Below are positions 18,328 through 29,142 of a DNA stretch of 64,000 bases, in pieces. The notes under the pieces were generated by a model. The model was not told the DNA's origin and searched no databases. It saw only the letters and a program-made list of their open reading frames with translations. The position numbers and the translations under genes are program-made. Numbering within the stretch: the stretch's first letter is position 1; each line of letters starts with the position of its first letter. This stretch comes from CAWHOW01 sp963831005 (lineage in GTDB: Bacteria > Bacteroidota > Bacteroidia > Bacteroidales > CG2-30-32-10). The stretch covers positions 62,001-126,000 of the forward strand of contig CAWHOW010000017.1 in assembly GCA_963831005.1 (NCBI GenBank). The letters run 5' to 3'.

Positions 18328-18364
18328 AAAAAACAAATGCCCCAATTGGGGCATTTGTTTTTTA
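18328..18364. terminator. Bidirectional Rho-independent terminator
   Basis: The stem AAACAAATGCCCC/GGGGCATTTGTTT with an AATT loop has T-runs on both strands. It serves ssb from the left and probably the convergent surface-protein gene from the right. Confidence 0.9.
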
Positions 18365-18389
18365 AAAAAAATTGCACAATATATCTGTA

Positions 18390-21300
18390 TCAGGGGACTA
18401 GCGTAATACTACCTATATATTCATGTTCTGGCCCGTTATTAAATTCCCTCAGAATAATTTTATAGACGTAAACATCCATAACTACATTTTTAACTCCGCC
18501 GCTGTTATTAACAGATCCGTTCCATCCTTTTGCCTGTCCTGATGGAGGAGTGGTTATATCCCATTCATTAGTATGGAAAATTAAATTTCCCGAACGGTCA
18601 TAAATATATTCATTGAAATTATTGGGATCGACATTTGAGCCTTTGGGTGCAAAGAGGTCATTTTTTCCATCGTTGTTTGGAGTGAAGGCATTCGGAATAT
18701 AAAAAGTAAAAATATCTTTAACTATAACAGTGTCAACAATAGTATCTTTACATCCATTTGTATCAGTTACAATTTCAATAACAGGGTAAGTTCCAATAGC
18801 ATGGTATTGATGCCAAAAAGGTGTGCCCGATGTAGTATCACCATCACCAAGTGACCATTGCCAATTAATTACTGTTCCAGTTGACTGATCCTAAAATATA
18901 CGGGGCCATCCAAAAAAGTAAGTATTTTAGGGCTATACAGGAAATAAGCATTAGGACCCGGAATATTGTAGATATTTACTGAATTTGTTGCGGTGCAACC
19001 GCCATCGCTGATAGTAACGGTATATGTCTGCCCGCCAAGTCCTGTGTCTTTTTGTGTGATTTGTCCATTGCTCCAAATATATGTATATGGGGCTCCATGC
19101 CCACCTGAAGGTGTTGCAATTGCCGAACCATTATTTCTTGAACAAATCTCCGGTTCACTGGAAACTACAACTGAAGGACCTGCGAACTGACCGACAGCTC
19201 CTGAACTGTAGTGGTACAACCATTTGAATCAGTTACAGTAACCATATATGATCGCTTGGCACAGCTGATGCATTTTGCGTTGTTTGAACCGGAGAAGTAT
19301 TCCAGCTGTAAGATAATGGAGGAGTTCCTCCAAATACATTTATATTCGCTGTTCCATTTGTAAACCCACAATTAGCAGGAACTGTATTTAAAAAATTAGC
19401 TGTAGGAGGTAGAGAGTTCGATATTACTACACTAGAAGAAGCTGTGCATCCATTTGCATCTTTTATAGTAACGATATAAGTTCCGGCATGAAGGCCTGTA
19501 GCAGTTGAAGCAGTTTGAACAGGTGTAGTACTCCAAGAATATTGGATAGGAGTTGCTCCTCCAGCAGGTAATGCAGTGGCATTTCCATTTGAGGCTGAAC
19601 ATGTTTCATTCGTCTTATTTGGTATTGATACGGTTGGCCCGGAAGAGATATTAATGAATCTGTGCCAGTAGATGTGCAAAAGCCATCTGTAACAGTGACC
19701 GTATACGTGCCAGCTATAATATTATTCAAATTTTGCGTCGTAGCGCTATTACTCCAAATATATGTAAACGTCGGAGGAGTACCTCCGGTTACAACTAGAT
19801 TAATTGACCCATCTGGCTGGTTGCAGTGGGAATCAGAAGATGATAATGCTAGAGTAATTATAGGATGAGTCCCAACAAGAAATGAAGCTGTATTTGTACA
19901 TCCTGCTGCATCTGTGACAGTAACTGTATATGTTACTCCACCAGGGAGATTTGAAATATTTTGAGTACTGTCGTTATTTGACCATTTAAAAGTATAGGGT
20001 GATGCCGGGTCAGTAATAGTAGTATTAATGGAACCATTACTCATACCCGCACAACTTTCACTAACTGTGACCCCATTAACTAATGGTCCGGGCAAATTAG
20101 GAACGCTGCTGGATGAAGTAGCCACACAACCTGTTGAATCTGTTACCGTTATTGAATAAACAATACCGCCTGTTATATTTATTACAGAATCTGAGTTTGG
20201 TCCTGAGGGATTCCATGTATAGGTAAATGGAGGAGTTCCACTGCTTACAGCAACAGCAACCCAACCATTAGGTAAATTGCATGTAGAAGGTGAAAATGAC
20301 ATCTGTACTGTTGGTGGCGGAAAATTTCTAATAACCAACGAACTATTTGCAGTGCAGTTATTGGAATCCGTAATCGTAATAGAATAAGTTCCAGCAGATA
20401 GCCCGGTTATAGTAGGTGTTGTTTGAGTAGTGCCGCTCCATGCATAAGTAAATGGGGGTGTCCCTCCGAAAGCAGAAATGGCAGCGCTTCCATTACCCAA
20501 ACTGCAGGTTTCATCTTTAATATTATCAATATGAACAGAAGGACCTGCAACACTTGCTATTGTGAATTGTGCAGTCACAGGGCAAACACCATCTGTAACA
20601 GTAACTGTATATGTTAAACCTCCTGAAAGTCCTGTGGCAGTTGCAGTAGTTTGAACAGGTGTAGTGCTCCATGTATATGAAAGAGGTCCGCTTCCTCCAG
20701 TAGCATTTACTGTCGCAGTACCGTTTGAATGGCCGCAATATTCTGGTGTTTGACTAGTAGTAATAGTTATTCCCGAAGGCGAAGTAATAGCACCCGTAAT
20801 GGTCGCAGAGCAGCTATTTGCATCTGTAACTGTAACAATATATGATCCTGCACCTAAATTTGAAGCTGTTACTGTGGTTTGTGCAGGCGTGGTGCTCCAG
20901 TTATAAGTAAATGGTGAAGTACCTGTAGTAGTATTAACAGTTATGGTGCCATTATTATTGCCACATGTCGCCGGAGTCGAAGTGGTAGAACCCGCAGGCA
21001 AAGGATTGACAGTAACAGGAACACTAGCAGAACTCGAGCATCCTCCAGGCGCTGTAGCCGTCACTGAGTAGGTAGTATCTCTGGGTGGAGTTACAGAAAT
21101 TGAAGCTCCTGATCCCCCGGTACTCCACTGATATGTATATGTTCCTATTCCGCTGGCCGTAATATTTGCAGTAGCGCCTGCACAAATAGTAGGAGCAGCA
21201 GGCGTAAAAACAGGTACATTAATAGAAAGAGGCAACTTATATTGAAACTGGCATCCTGTTACTGAAGTACACACGCATGTAATAGTATCCCCGTTTGGAA

Positions 21301-22213
21301 CTGGGTTAATGATAATAGTATTAACCGTGCCCGTATTAGTATTAGTAATAATCCCCAAAGTATTTTTATAAGACCATTGATACACAGCATATCCCGCCGG
21401 TGCTGTAACTGAATCGGAAGTTCCGGTACATTGTTGTGCTAATGTAAATGATCCGCAATTACATGTAAGATAAGCATAGCCAAAATGCTTTCCAGCATGC
21501 CCACTCGGGTTGCAATCACGAGTTGCAAAATTTATAGTTACACTGCTTCCTATTTGAGATGTCAAATCGATACTCACCGAAGTCCAGTCTTTCCATAAAA
21601 CGTCATCTGAATTATCACATGCATCCAGCGGATCCGGGCTGCATTGAACAAATCCCGGTATTCCGGCAACTGCAGTAACACTGTAATAACCACATGCAGA
21701 ATCAATAAGCGCTCCTGATGAACTTAAAATCTGAATTACAAAACTTGGCCTAGTATATTGAGTATGACTTGCAGAAGCGCCAGGGTCGTGAAGCACCACA
21801 GCATATTGATAGGTAAAAATACAACTCGTCGAGGTTGGAGTATAAGTATATGATATTTGTTCTTCCTGAGCATTTCCTCCATCGCATGATGCACTTCTGG
21901 GGTTTCCGAGTCTTACAGCATAACCTCCACCCGGAGGTAATTCGTTTAAGGCATGTCCTGTTTCAGGGTCTGTTTGAGATTGAGTAATCAGGGTCTGTCT
22001 GCCCATATCAGTAGCATAAGTATTTTCATTTGTTGTACCCAACACCATACCTCCAGTAGCGCCATAGACTCCATTTGTAGCACTGTATGTACCAGTTGTG
22101 CCAGACCAATTACCATTAATTGTACCTGTAGAGAAGTTTGCGTTTGGGCATTGCGAATAGCTTATTCCATAGAGTGATGCAGCGAATAAGAATAATCCAA
22201 CTATCTTTTTCAT
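18390..22213 (-). CDS. Large SprB-repeat surface protein with CHU_C (T9SS type B) tail, frameshifted
   Basis: The ~1270-aa product starts with a signal peptide (MKKIVGLFLFAASLYGISYSQ), followed by a ~250-aa beta-rich N-terminal domain. A dozen or so SprB-type repeats of about 65-80 aa follow, each with a 'TYTVTVTDxNGC' strand and a 'PFTYxWS' strand. Then comes a PKD-like segment (WQWSLGDGDTTSGTP), and finally a gliding-associated CHU_C domain (YIPNAFTPNNDGKNDLF) to the stop at 18390-18392. Four frame changes are needed, near 19640, 19255, 19200 and 18893. This is an adhesin-like T9SS substrate. The frameshift cluster may be sequence error or real decay. Confidence 0.85.
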
Positions 22214-22462
22214 ATTACTTTATTATCTTATCTATAAATGTATGAAATTTTATAAATACATTATTAACCATGAGCTTTATAAACAGTTCTCTTTTTTAAT
22301 AAAGACATGCAATATAATCAAAGGTTGCCTTTCCACACCAAAATTAACAATTAATTTATACAATCTAAATGGATTCAGATATAAACTTTTAAGTAAAGTT
22401 GCCTAAATAAATTAAGTGTTTTTTCATATCCTTTGCTAAATTAATAATCATTTTACAGATTA

Positions 22463-22696
22463 TTAATTTAACTGCCTATCTGTTTTAATCAAGTTATGCA
22501 AATAATTTTATAATTTGTTTTTGCGAATTTGTATAACAATGGATTTTAAATTATTTTCAATCTGCGAAAATCAGCGTAATCAGCGGGAAGCAGAAAGAAC
22601 TCCCGCAGATAGCGCAGATATACACAGAAAATCAATATTAAATTTTGACATAATAAATCTTTCAACTTGTTCGAAGCAGATAGGCAGTTTAATTTA
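22463..22696 (+). mobile_element. MITE copy 2 (218 bp, 8-bp target duplication)
   Basis: The element spans 22471-22688 with the same 12-bp inverted termini (ACTGCCTATCTG) as copy 1 but in the opposite orientation. It is flanked by TTAATTTA on both sides (22463-22470, 22689-22696). A 61-codon frame inside it reads through the right terminus; it is the same frame that is fused to the gene next to copy 1. The rest of the 674-bp gap 22214-22887 shows no other gene or motif I can support. Confidence 0.88.
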
Positions 22697-22887
22697 TTAA
22701 CACTTAATTTACCACAGTAAACTTATCTTATAATGTATTGAGATGCGGTTCATTAATCAACAATCTCTAAACTATGAAAATTGATTTTAAATCAATAGAC
22801 AAGAAACCCAGAACCATTTTCATTGATGCTCTGATAACAAAATTGAAAATGATTTAATAAAAATTACCCTGATTTTAAATTTGAATG

Positions 22888-25044
22888 CTATTGTAAAGGT
22901 TTAACCACTTCAATTAACTCGGGTAAATCCATTCCAATATTTTTCAAATGTTCAATAGTTGGAACCCCGTTACTTGTCCAACCTCTTCTTTTGTAAACAG
23001 CATCAAGGAGTTGTTCGTAGCGGTCTTCACGATATTTACGTGTAATGGCGACTTTTTCGGTAGTCGATTTCCCTTCAGGATCAATACCTATAAGTTCTTT
23101 CATTTGTTTGTCATAGCGATCCTGCCTCGATTCATATTCTTCATTGGTAACAGGACCACAGGCACGATATGGCTGTGCATCATGCTTGCGTAAGCCGTAT
23201 CCCCTGCGAATACTGAATATCCTCTGGAAGTTATAAACCCTTTCCGACTGACAAATTATTTCATGTTTGTCAATATTTCTACCTGTAACAGCATTGAATA
23301 TTGTAACATAATTATCAACGTGTTCTGGGACTTTTGCAGGCTCATCTGTTTGCTTATTATCTTCTGGCTCAACGTCATTCCAGGGGAGCTTACATAATCC
23401 AACCAGACCAAACCAGGTACGGAACATAGGGAAATAATGCAATGCTTCTGCTTTCTTCTCAAATGTAGGGATCTGGTTATTCACCATATCCATAAAGATA
23501 AGCCATGCCTCATCATGCTGTGGACCCTTGTTTGTCATCGCATAACCGCCCTGCTGTGCCAGTGATTCTTTAGAAACATACTGGGAATATTCAAGTCCTT
23601 TATTTTCCATGCCGATATCCTGCATGAACTTTGGATCGCCCCAACCGTTCTTTGCAAATAATGCTTTCATTTTGCGAACGCCAAGCCCGGCAATTTTCCC
23701 GAAGCCTTCGCCTCTAGCCATCTGGTGAAGCATTTCCATTACGGCATCCCAGTTGCCGAAATTCAGATCCAGTCCTCCTGTACGTTCTTTATTCAGAATA
23801 CCATTTTCATAACATTCCATGATAAATGCAGTGAGTGTACCATAAGTAATGGTGCAAATACCATAAGTATCGCAATAGAAATTACATTCAATTACATGGT
23901 CGGCTTCAAAAACACCAATACAAGAACCAAGACTACCTGCTGTTTCATATTCCGGACCGTCTACAGTAACTTTCGTTCCTTTATAAGGACCTGTTTTAAG
24001 TTCGAAATTATCTACAGATTTGGCACAAGCCATAGAGCAACCAATCCAGCAACCATCGGGCAAACCTTGTGTAAACTTCGATTTCCATATTTCAGAATGA
24101 AGTCCTGCGGCTTTTTCGTGGCTACCAAATTTAAAGTTATGTGTTGGTAACAGATCATAATCATTCATTACTTCAACAAGGTGAGCTGTGCCTTTTGTAC
24201 GCATTTCACATTGTTTGTCATCGAGCTCGCGAATTTCTTTATTGAAACGTTTTCCACGTTCAGCAATAGCTCCAAGATCGACAACATTATTAAGATTCCC
24301 TCTAACACCTGAATACTTACAAACCAGTGCTTTAATTTTTTTATCTCTTAAAACTGTTCCAATTCCACCACGTCCGGCTTGCTTCAGGCGGCATACTTTT
24401 CTTCTTGGGTCCCAGAAACTAAAGTTAAGCATACCTATAAGGCTGTTCTGTGCTGCCAGTCCTGCAGAAACCACACCTATATTCATTTTATCTTTTTCAT
24501 CATTGGCATACATTTCAGTAAGTTCTTCTGCCAGAATGTGACTGTCAATGGATTCCTCAGAAGCTTCTTCTATAGTAATACGGCTGTTAACTCCATCAAT
24601 AAAAATAATTACATCTTTCTTGGCTTTGCCCTGTAATTCAACAGCATCGAAACCAGAGAACTTCATGAATGGACCGAAATAACCTCCAACATTACTATCG
24701 ATAACAACATCAGTCTGTGGTGATATAGCAACAACCAATGATTTACCTGTTCCTGAATATTGAGTAATGCCTGCAATTGGTCCCGGTGAAATCACAATTT
24801 CATTTTCCGGATCGTCCCATTTAGTATTAGGTTTAGTGCCATCCCACAATAACCTTAATCCGAAACCTTTTCCACCGGTAAATTTCTCCTTCATTTCTTC
24901 TGAAACAAGTTTTTCAGCAATGGTGTTGTCAGACAAGTTAATGTATAAGGTTCTGTTGTTGTAACCCCTGTCAATTGGGGCGCTCTGATATTTGTATTCT
25001 TTCAGTAATACATGTTTGGCTTTCATTTCCTGCACATTCTTCAT
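22888..25044 (-). CDS. aor: Aldehyde:ferredoxin oxidoreductase (tungsten-dependent family)
   Basis: This 718-aa protein of the AOR family uses a tungsten-bispterin cofactor and one [4Fe-4S] cluster to oxidise aldehydes (or reduce acids) with ferredoxin in anaerobes. Domain 1 has TGGKGFGLRLLWD and VISPGPIAGITQYSGTGKS. Cluster ligands are C332-x3-C336-x3-C340 (GCWIGCSMAC) and, later, C551 in VGLCKLPWND. Domains 2 and 3 are complete. It is somewhat longer than archaeal AOR (~605 aa), with an N-terminal extension of about 30 residues. It stands alone on the minus strand; ThiF/ThiS-type genes lie 31 kb away. Strong indicator of anaerobic life. Confidence 0.93.
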   Translation of the reverse strand: MKNVQEMKAKHVLLKEYKYQSAPIDRGYNNRTLYINLSDNTIAEKLVSEEMKEKFTGGKGFGLRLLWDGTKPNTKWDDPENEIVISPGPIAGITQYSGTGKSLVVAISPQTDVVIDSNVGGYFGPFMKFSGFDAVELQGKAKKDVIIFIDGVNSRITIEEASEESIDSHILAEELTEMYANDEKDKMNIGVVSAGLAAQNSLIGMLNFSFWDPRRKVCRLKQAGRGGIGTVLRDKKIKALVCKYSGVRGNLNNVVDLGAIAERGKRFNKEIRELDDKQCEMRTKGTAHLVEVMNDYDLLPTHNFKFGSHEKAAGLHSEIWKSKFTQGLPDGCWIGCSMACAKSVDNFELKTGPYKGTKVTVDGPEYETAGSLGSCIGVFEADHVIECNFYCDTYGICTITYGTLTAFIMECYENGILNKERTGGLDLNFGNWDAVMEMLHQMARGEGFGKIAGLGVRKMKALFAKNGWGDPKFMQDIGMENKGLEYSQYVSKESLAQQGGYAMTNKGPQHDEAWLIFMDMVNNQIPTFEKKAEALHYFPMFRTWFGLVGLCKLPWNDVEPEDNKQTDEPAKVPEHVDNYVTIFNAVTGRNIDKHEIICQSERVYNFQRIFSIRRGYGLRKHDAQPYRACGPVTNEEYESRQDRYDKQMKELIGIDPEGKSTTEKVAITRKYREDRYEQLLDAVYKRRGWTSNGVPTIEHLKNIGMDLPELIEVVKPLQ

Positions 25045-25079
25045 ATAGAATCTCCTTTTCTGTTAATTCATTAACGACA

Positions 25080-25087
25080 CAAAATTA
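25080..25087 (-). promoter_or_regulatory. Candidate promoter of the aor gene (TAATTTTG)
   Basis: TAATTTTG on the minus strand lies 36 bp upstream of the start. A TTTG is found 21 bases further upstream, the expected -33/-7 layout for Bacteroidota. The remaining divergent region 25088-25365 contains only a TACTTTTG at 25300-25307 that might serve the phosphatase gene on the plus strand. Confidence 0.55.
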
Positions 25088-25365
25088 CAAAATAAGATTA
25101 ACCTAATACAAAATTTAAAAACTTTTCTCTTTATGAAAATCAATGCATATCGGGGAAAGCAAGCATATTCAAGTTAATCTGACAAATAACATTTTAACTT
25201 AATTATTTTAATCGGTTCAATACAGTTAAGAATGGTTTTTTAGCATGAAATAAAATATTTTTCTTTGGTCATATATACTTTCTGATAAAAAAACATGTTT
25301 ACTTTTGTATGCTCGGGTTGTTTATAATCCGTATGAATTAGTGATCAGAATTAAACTTTGATTTT

Positions 25366-26814
25366 ATGAAGAATGAAGAATTAGAGGTTTGCAACGAGAG
25401 AGCCATTGAAAAAGGAAATAATGAAAAGAAAGAAAAGAAAAGAACAATCCCTGTTAGTATAGCGCAAAGAGAACATGCTGAGTTTCATAATTGCCATACG
25501 GAAAGAAGCGTTAAAGGAGATATTGCTTTTTTAAAGCTTGTTTATGGAGATAAAATTAAGCTTTCGCAAGATGATGTAACCATTGATTTTATTAATAATC
25601 TGAAGATAATCAGTAAGGACATTTACTTTTTCCTTAAGAATTTCGAGATAGATCTGAACCCTCAAAATTACATTAAGAGTAAGTATGAATTTATAAAACA
25701 CCAGATACCTAAAGGAGACCCTCATCTTTTCTATCTTGCCTGGAACGGGCTTATAAAAAATGACAGCTTCAGAAGGCTTTTGCTGCAAATATTCAGCATC
25801 AGTAAATTCAGCGATATGCTTTGCCCGCAGAATATTCCATCGTTCGGTTCTTCCATGTCAAGGTATCGCACTAAATTAATTCTTGCTGATGATATGGCTA
25901 CAAATCACGATGGCAGCAGAAGAACCTTAGGGAGAATTCTTGATGACGGAAGCGGTTTGTCAATGAGGGAAGCTATTATTTGGCTACCTAATGGGAAAGC
26001 AATACCAATGTTTCCGCAAGCATATGTCCCGCTGAATCAAACGCAGTTGATCCTTATCAGGCATGGAAAATCTATACATGAATCGGGTGGTGATAATCCC
26101 GAGTTTGTAGGTTCGGGTTATTGGGATACATGGGATAATAACCGCAGGATACCTGGCATTCTGAGTAATTTCTTAAGAGAAGAAGGAATTACAACAGCAA
26201 GGGAATTAGGTAAAGATTTTAAGGTTGCTGTGGATATTCTTGATAAAAGCGGCTACCCTCTATGGTCATGGTCGAAGGATAATCCTATACCTGTGTATGG
26301 CAGCGAATCAGAAAACACCGAGCAAACAGCTAGGTATTTCCTTCAGGAAGCAGGATATACCAATATGACATTTAATGCTACATTCGGTATAAATTCACAA
26401 AAATACGGCGCATTGACCTTTAAAAACAAAAAGGAAATCACTGCTGAGGCAATAAAAATATATAGCGCAGGAAAAGAACCGACACCGGAAATTGAAGCCA
26501 AAGTGGCAAAGATGTTCAAGAATCGTTTTTATCATTATCCCGAAGGAGAAACACTGATAGAAGCCGACTGGCGCATAGCGTATGCATTTGTTGACCTGCT
26601 GAACAAGAATCTTGGAAAGAGAGTATTATTAGCTGACCATTCAGGCGCAATAAGGGTATTTGAAGCCATTATCCGCACCCTTGACTTTGCCGAATACAGC
26701 ACTATTAAAGAATCACAGGATTCCATCATTGCCTTATGTTATCAGCCGGGACGAAATCTTCGTTATGATTATTTACAGAAGAAATCATACCCGCTCAGGA
26801 AAAGGGTAAAATAG
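25366..26814 (+). CDS. Histidine phosphatase-family protein
   Basis: This 482-aa protein consists of an unrecognised N-terminal half (residues 1-225, charged start, no signal peptide) followed by a histidine-phosphatase (phosphoglycerate mutase-like) domain. The phospho-acceptor motif is LIRHGKSIHES with H233. The second catalytic histidine is H425 in LADHSGAIR, and an acidic residue in the YGSESENTEQTAR segment would complete the site. Domain length (~240 aa) is typical. Substrate is unknown. A GGDEF-like gene follows with a gap of only 18 bp, so the two may act together. Confidence 0.8.
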   Translation: MKNEELEVCNERAIEKGNNEKKEKKRTIPVSIAQREHAEFHNCHTERSVKGDIAFLKLVYGDKIKLSQDDVTIDFINNLKIISKDIYFFLKNFEIDLNPQNYIKSKYEFIKHQIPKGDPHLFYLAWNGLIKNDSFRRLLLQIFSISKFSDMLCPQNIPSFGSSMSRYRTKLILADDMATNHDGSRRTLGRILDDGSGLSMREAIIWLPNGKAIPMFPQAYVPLNQTQLILIRHGKSIHESGGDNPEFVGSGYWDTWDNNRRIPGILSNFLREEGITTARELGKDFKVAVDILDKSGYPLWSWSKDNPIPVYGSESENTEQTARYFLQEAGYTNMTFNATFGINSQKYGALTFKNKKEITAEAIKIYSAGKEPTPEIEAKVAKMFKNRFYHYPEGETLIEADWRIAYAFVDLLNKNLGKRVLLADHSGAIRVFEAIIRTLDFAEYSTIKESQDSIIALCYQPGRNLRYDYLQKKSYPLRKRVK

Positions 26815-26832
26815 TTATAAGTATTGAATAAC

Positions 26833-27411
26833 ATGGTTTACAATACGGTATTTTATACTTGTATATTTCTTCTTTTTGCATTAGCTGTTATTGCATTATT
26901 CTTATCAAAGCGGATAATATATTACAGGATATTATCTGAAACTGACCAGATGACATCGTTGATGAATTATCGCGGTTTATGCAGGAATATCGAAGGACTC
27001 CTCAAGCATAATATTTCGTTTTCGCTTGTAATAATTGACATTGATAATTTCAGGGTATTCAATAAACACAGCTATAAACTGGGTGATGAAGTGTTAAAAG
27101 AATTCTCGGTATTATTAAACAATTCGTTTGATGATAATACTATTATTTCACGTTTTCGCATAGGCGATGAATTTATCCTTGTCTTTCCCAATACCGGTTC
27201 GGAAAAAGCAAAAGCAAAGATTGAAGAATTTAAAGAAAACTGTAAAAAGCATACCTATAACTCTCTTCATAACTTCTCCATCAAAAACCTAACATTCACT
27301 GATGGTATAGTTGAAACATCTGCAAGTTTAAATACCATTGAAAAGTTATTTTCAGAAGCAGAAAATTCGCTGAGGATAAATAAATCAAAAAACACCAACT
27401 CCATTAATTAG
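26833..27411 (+). CDS. Membrane-anchored GGDEF-like protein with altered signature
   Basis: The ATG at 26833 is taken as the start (192 aa); a TTG nine bases earlier is possible. There is one membrane helix at residues ~5-28, then a GGDEF-type domain. DQMTSLMNYRG, SLVIIDIDNFRVFNKHSYKLGDEVLKE and the signature strand RIGDEFILVF are recognisable. The signature reads IGDEF instead of GGDEF and no RxxD inhibitory site is seen before it, so diguanylate cyclase activity is uncertain. GGDEF proteins are uncommon in Bacteroidota. Confidence 0.75.
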   Translation: MVYNTVFYTCIFLLFALAVIALFLSKRIIYYRILSETDQMTSLMNYRGLCRNIEGLLKHNISFSLVIIDIDNFRVFNKHSYKLGDEVLKEFSVLLNNSFDDNTIISRFRIGDEFILVFPNTGSEKAKAKIEEFKENCKKHTYNSLHNFSIKNLTFTDGIVETSASLNTIEKLFSEAENSLRINKSKNTNSIN

Positions 27412-27454
27412 AGAGCATTCGATTAATATTATTGATAAAATACCGATATGTATA

Positions 27455-27487
27455 TTTGCGCATAACGTTATTTATTTCGTATATTTG
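27455..27487 (+). promoter_or_regulatory. Candidate promoter of the pruA gene
   Basis: TTTG at 27455-27458 is followed after exactly 21 bases by TATATTTG (27480-27487), a good match to the Bacteroidota -33/-7 pair. The start codon is 23 bp further on. Confidence 0.65.
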
Positions 27488-27510
27488 CAAAAAATTCAAC
27501 AAATATTGTC

Positions 27511-29137
27511 ATGAATAACACAGTTTTCAAATTCGACGAACCCAAAAATGAAAAGATATACGATTTCTCTTCCTCCTGTGAATCAAGAGCAAAAGTTCTG
27601 GCCGAGATAGATAAACAATCCAAACAGGAAATAGAAATTCCATTGATCATTGACGGGAAAGAGGTAAGGACAGGCAAAACAGCCAAAGTTACCATGCCTC
27701 ACGATCATAAACATGTAATAGCTACGTATCATATAGCTTCCGAGAAAGAAGTGCAGATGGCTATTGCCGCCGCCGGCAAAGCGAAGAAAGAATGGCTCGA
27801 GCTGTCGTGGGTTGAAAGAGCTTCCATTACTTTAAAAGCAGCAGATCTGTTATCGCTTAAGTATCGTTTCCGTATTGATGCCGCCACAATGCTCGGACAG
27901 GGTAAGAGCGTTTACCAGGCTGAAATTGATGCTGCCTGCGAAGTGATAGATTACCTGCGCTATAATGCATACTTCGCATCCGAGATCTATTCCAATCAGC
28001 CCAAATCAGGCTTCGACCAGTTGAACCGTATGGAGTACAGGCCTCTTGAAGGTTTCATTTTTACGGTCAGTCCTTTTAATTTCACTGCTATTGCATCTAA
28101 CCTTAATATGTCGGTAGTGCTGATGGGAAATACTACCGTATGGAAACCGGCATCCACGGCTTTGCTTTCGAATTATTACCTGATGAAAGTATTCCAGGAA
28201 GCAGGCTTGCCGGATGGTGTAATAAATTTTGTACCCGGAAGCGGTTCTATGATAGGAAACATTGCATTAACGCATAAAGACCTGGGCGGAGTTCATTTCA
28301 CGGGCTCTAATGCTACTTTTAATTCTTTATGGAGAAAGATAGGCGAGAACCTCGAAACCTATAAATCATATCCAAGAATAGTTGGTGAAACCGGAGGAAA
28401 AGATTTCATCTTTGTTCATCAATCTGCCAATGCCCAGGAAGTGGCTACAGCTATTGTAAGGGGTGCGTTCGAAATACCAGGGACAGAAATGTTCGGCAGC
28501 TTCGAGGTCGTATATTCCAAAATCATTGTGGAAAGAAGTGAAGGAAAGGATAGTTGCTATGGCTGAAGAGATAAAAGTTGGCGATGTGAAGGATTTTTCG
28601 AACTTCATGAATGCTGTGATAGACGAAGCATCTTATGATAATATCATGAGCTATATTGATAGAGTGAAAAAATCGAATAACGCCGAAATACTTTGTGGCG
28701 GAGTTGGTGATAAATCTGCCGGATATTTTATCAGGCCTACTATTGTACAAACCACCGATCCGAAGTTCTTCACCATGCAGGAAGAAATATTCGGACCTGT
28801 TATGACCATCTATGTTTACGACGACAATGATTACGAAAAGACATTGCAGATATGCGATGAAACTTCGCCTTATGCATTAACGGGAGCTATCTTCTCAAAC
28901 GACCGTTATGCCTATATGCAGGCATGTAAAATATTACGCTTTGCAGCAGGTAATTTTTACATTAACGATAAGCCATCAGGCGCTATGGTGGGTTTACAAC
29001 CTTTTGGCGGCTCCAGAGGTTCGGGAACGAACGACAAAGCAGGTGGCCCGTTGAATTTATTGCGCTGGACAAGTCCGCGTACCATAAAGGAAACCTTTGT
29101 ACCTGCTACGGATTACAAGTATCCGTATATGAAATAA
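27511..29137 (+). CDS. pruA: 1-pyrroline-5-carboxylate dehydrogenase, frameshifted
   Basis: This is an aldehyde dehydrogenase of the L-glutamate gamma-semialdehyde (P5C) type, converting P5C to glutamate in proline catabolism. Frame 1 has ITLKAADLL, MLGQGKSVYQAEIDAACE, VSPFNFTAI and the nucleotide-binding GVHFTGSN, up to IVRGAFE. Frame 2 (from 28463) continues YQGQKCSAASRSY with the catalytic cysteine, then PQEEIFGPV-like and GGSRGSGTNDKAGG segments. Removing one A in the AAA at 28472-28474 joins them, giving ~541 aa, the normal length for this subfamily. The break is probably an indel error but could be real. Confidence 0.9.
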
Positions 29138-29142
29138 TAAAG

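Noticed and set aside
22515..22700. 61-codon frame inside MITE copy 2
   Set aside because: It runs out through the inverted terminus and recurs only as an artificial extension of the gene beside copy 1; no protein features.
22774..22857. 27-codon frame starting MKIDFKSIDKKPR
   Set aside because: Very short, no recognisable family and no clear ribosome-binding site; could be a remnant but cannot be supported.
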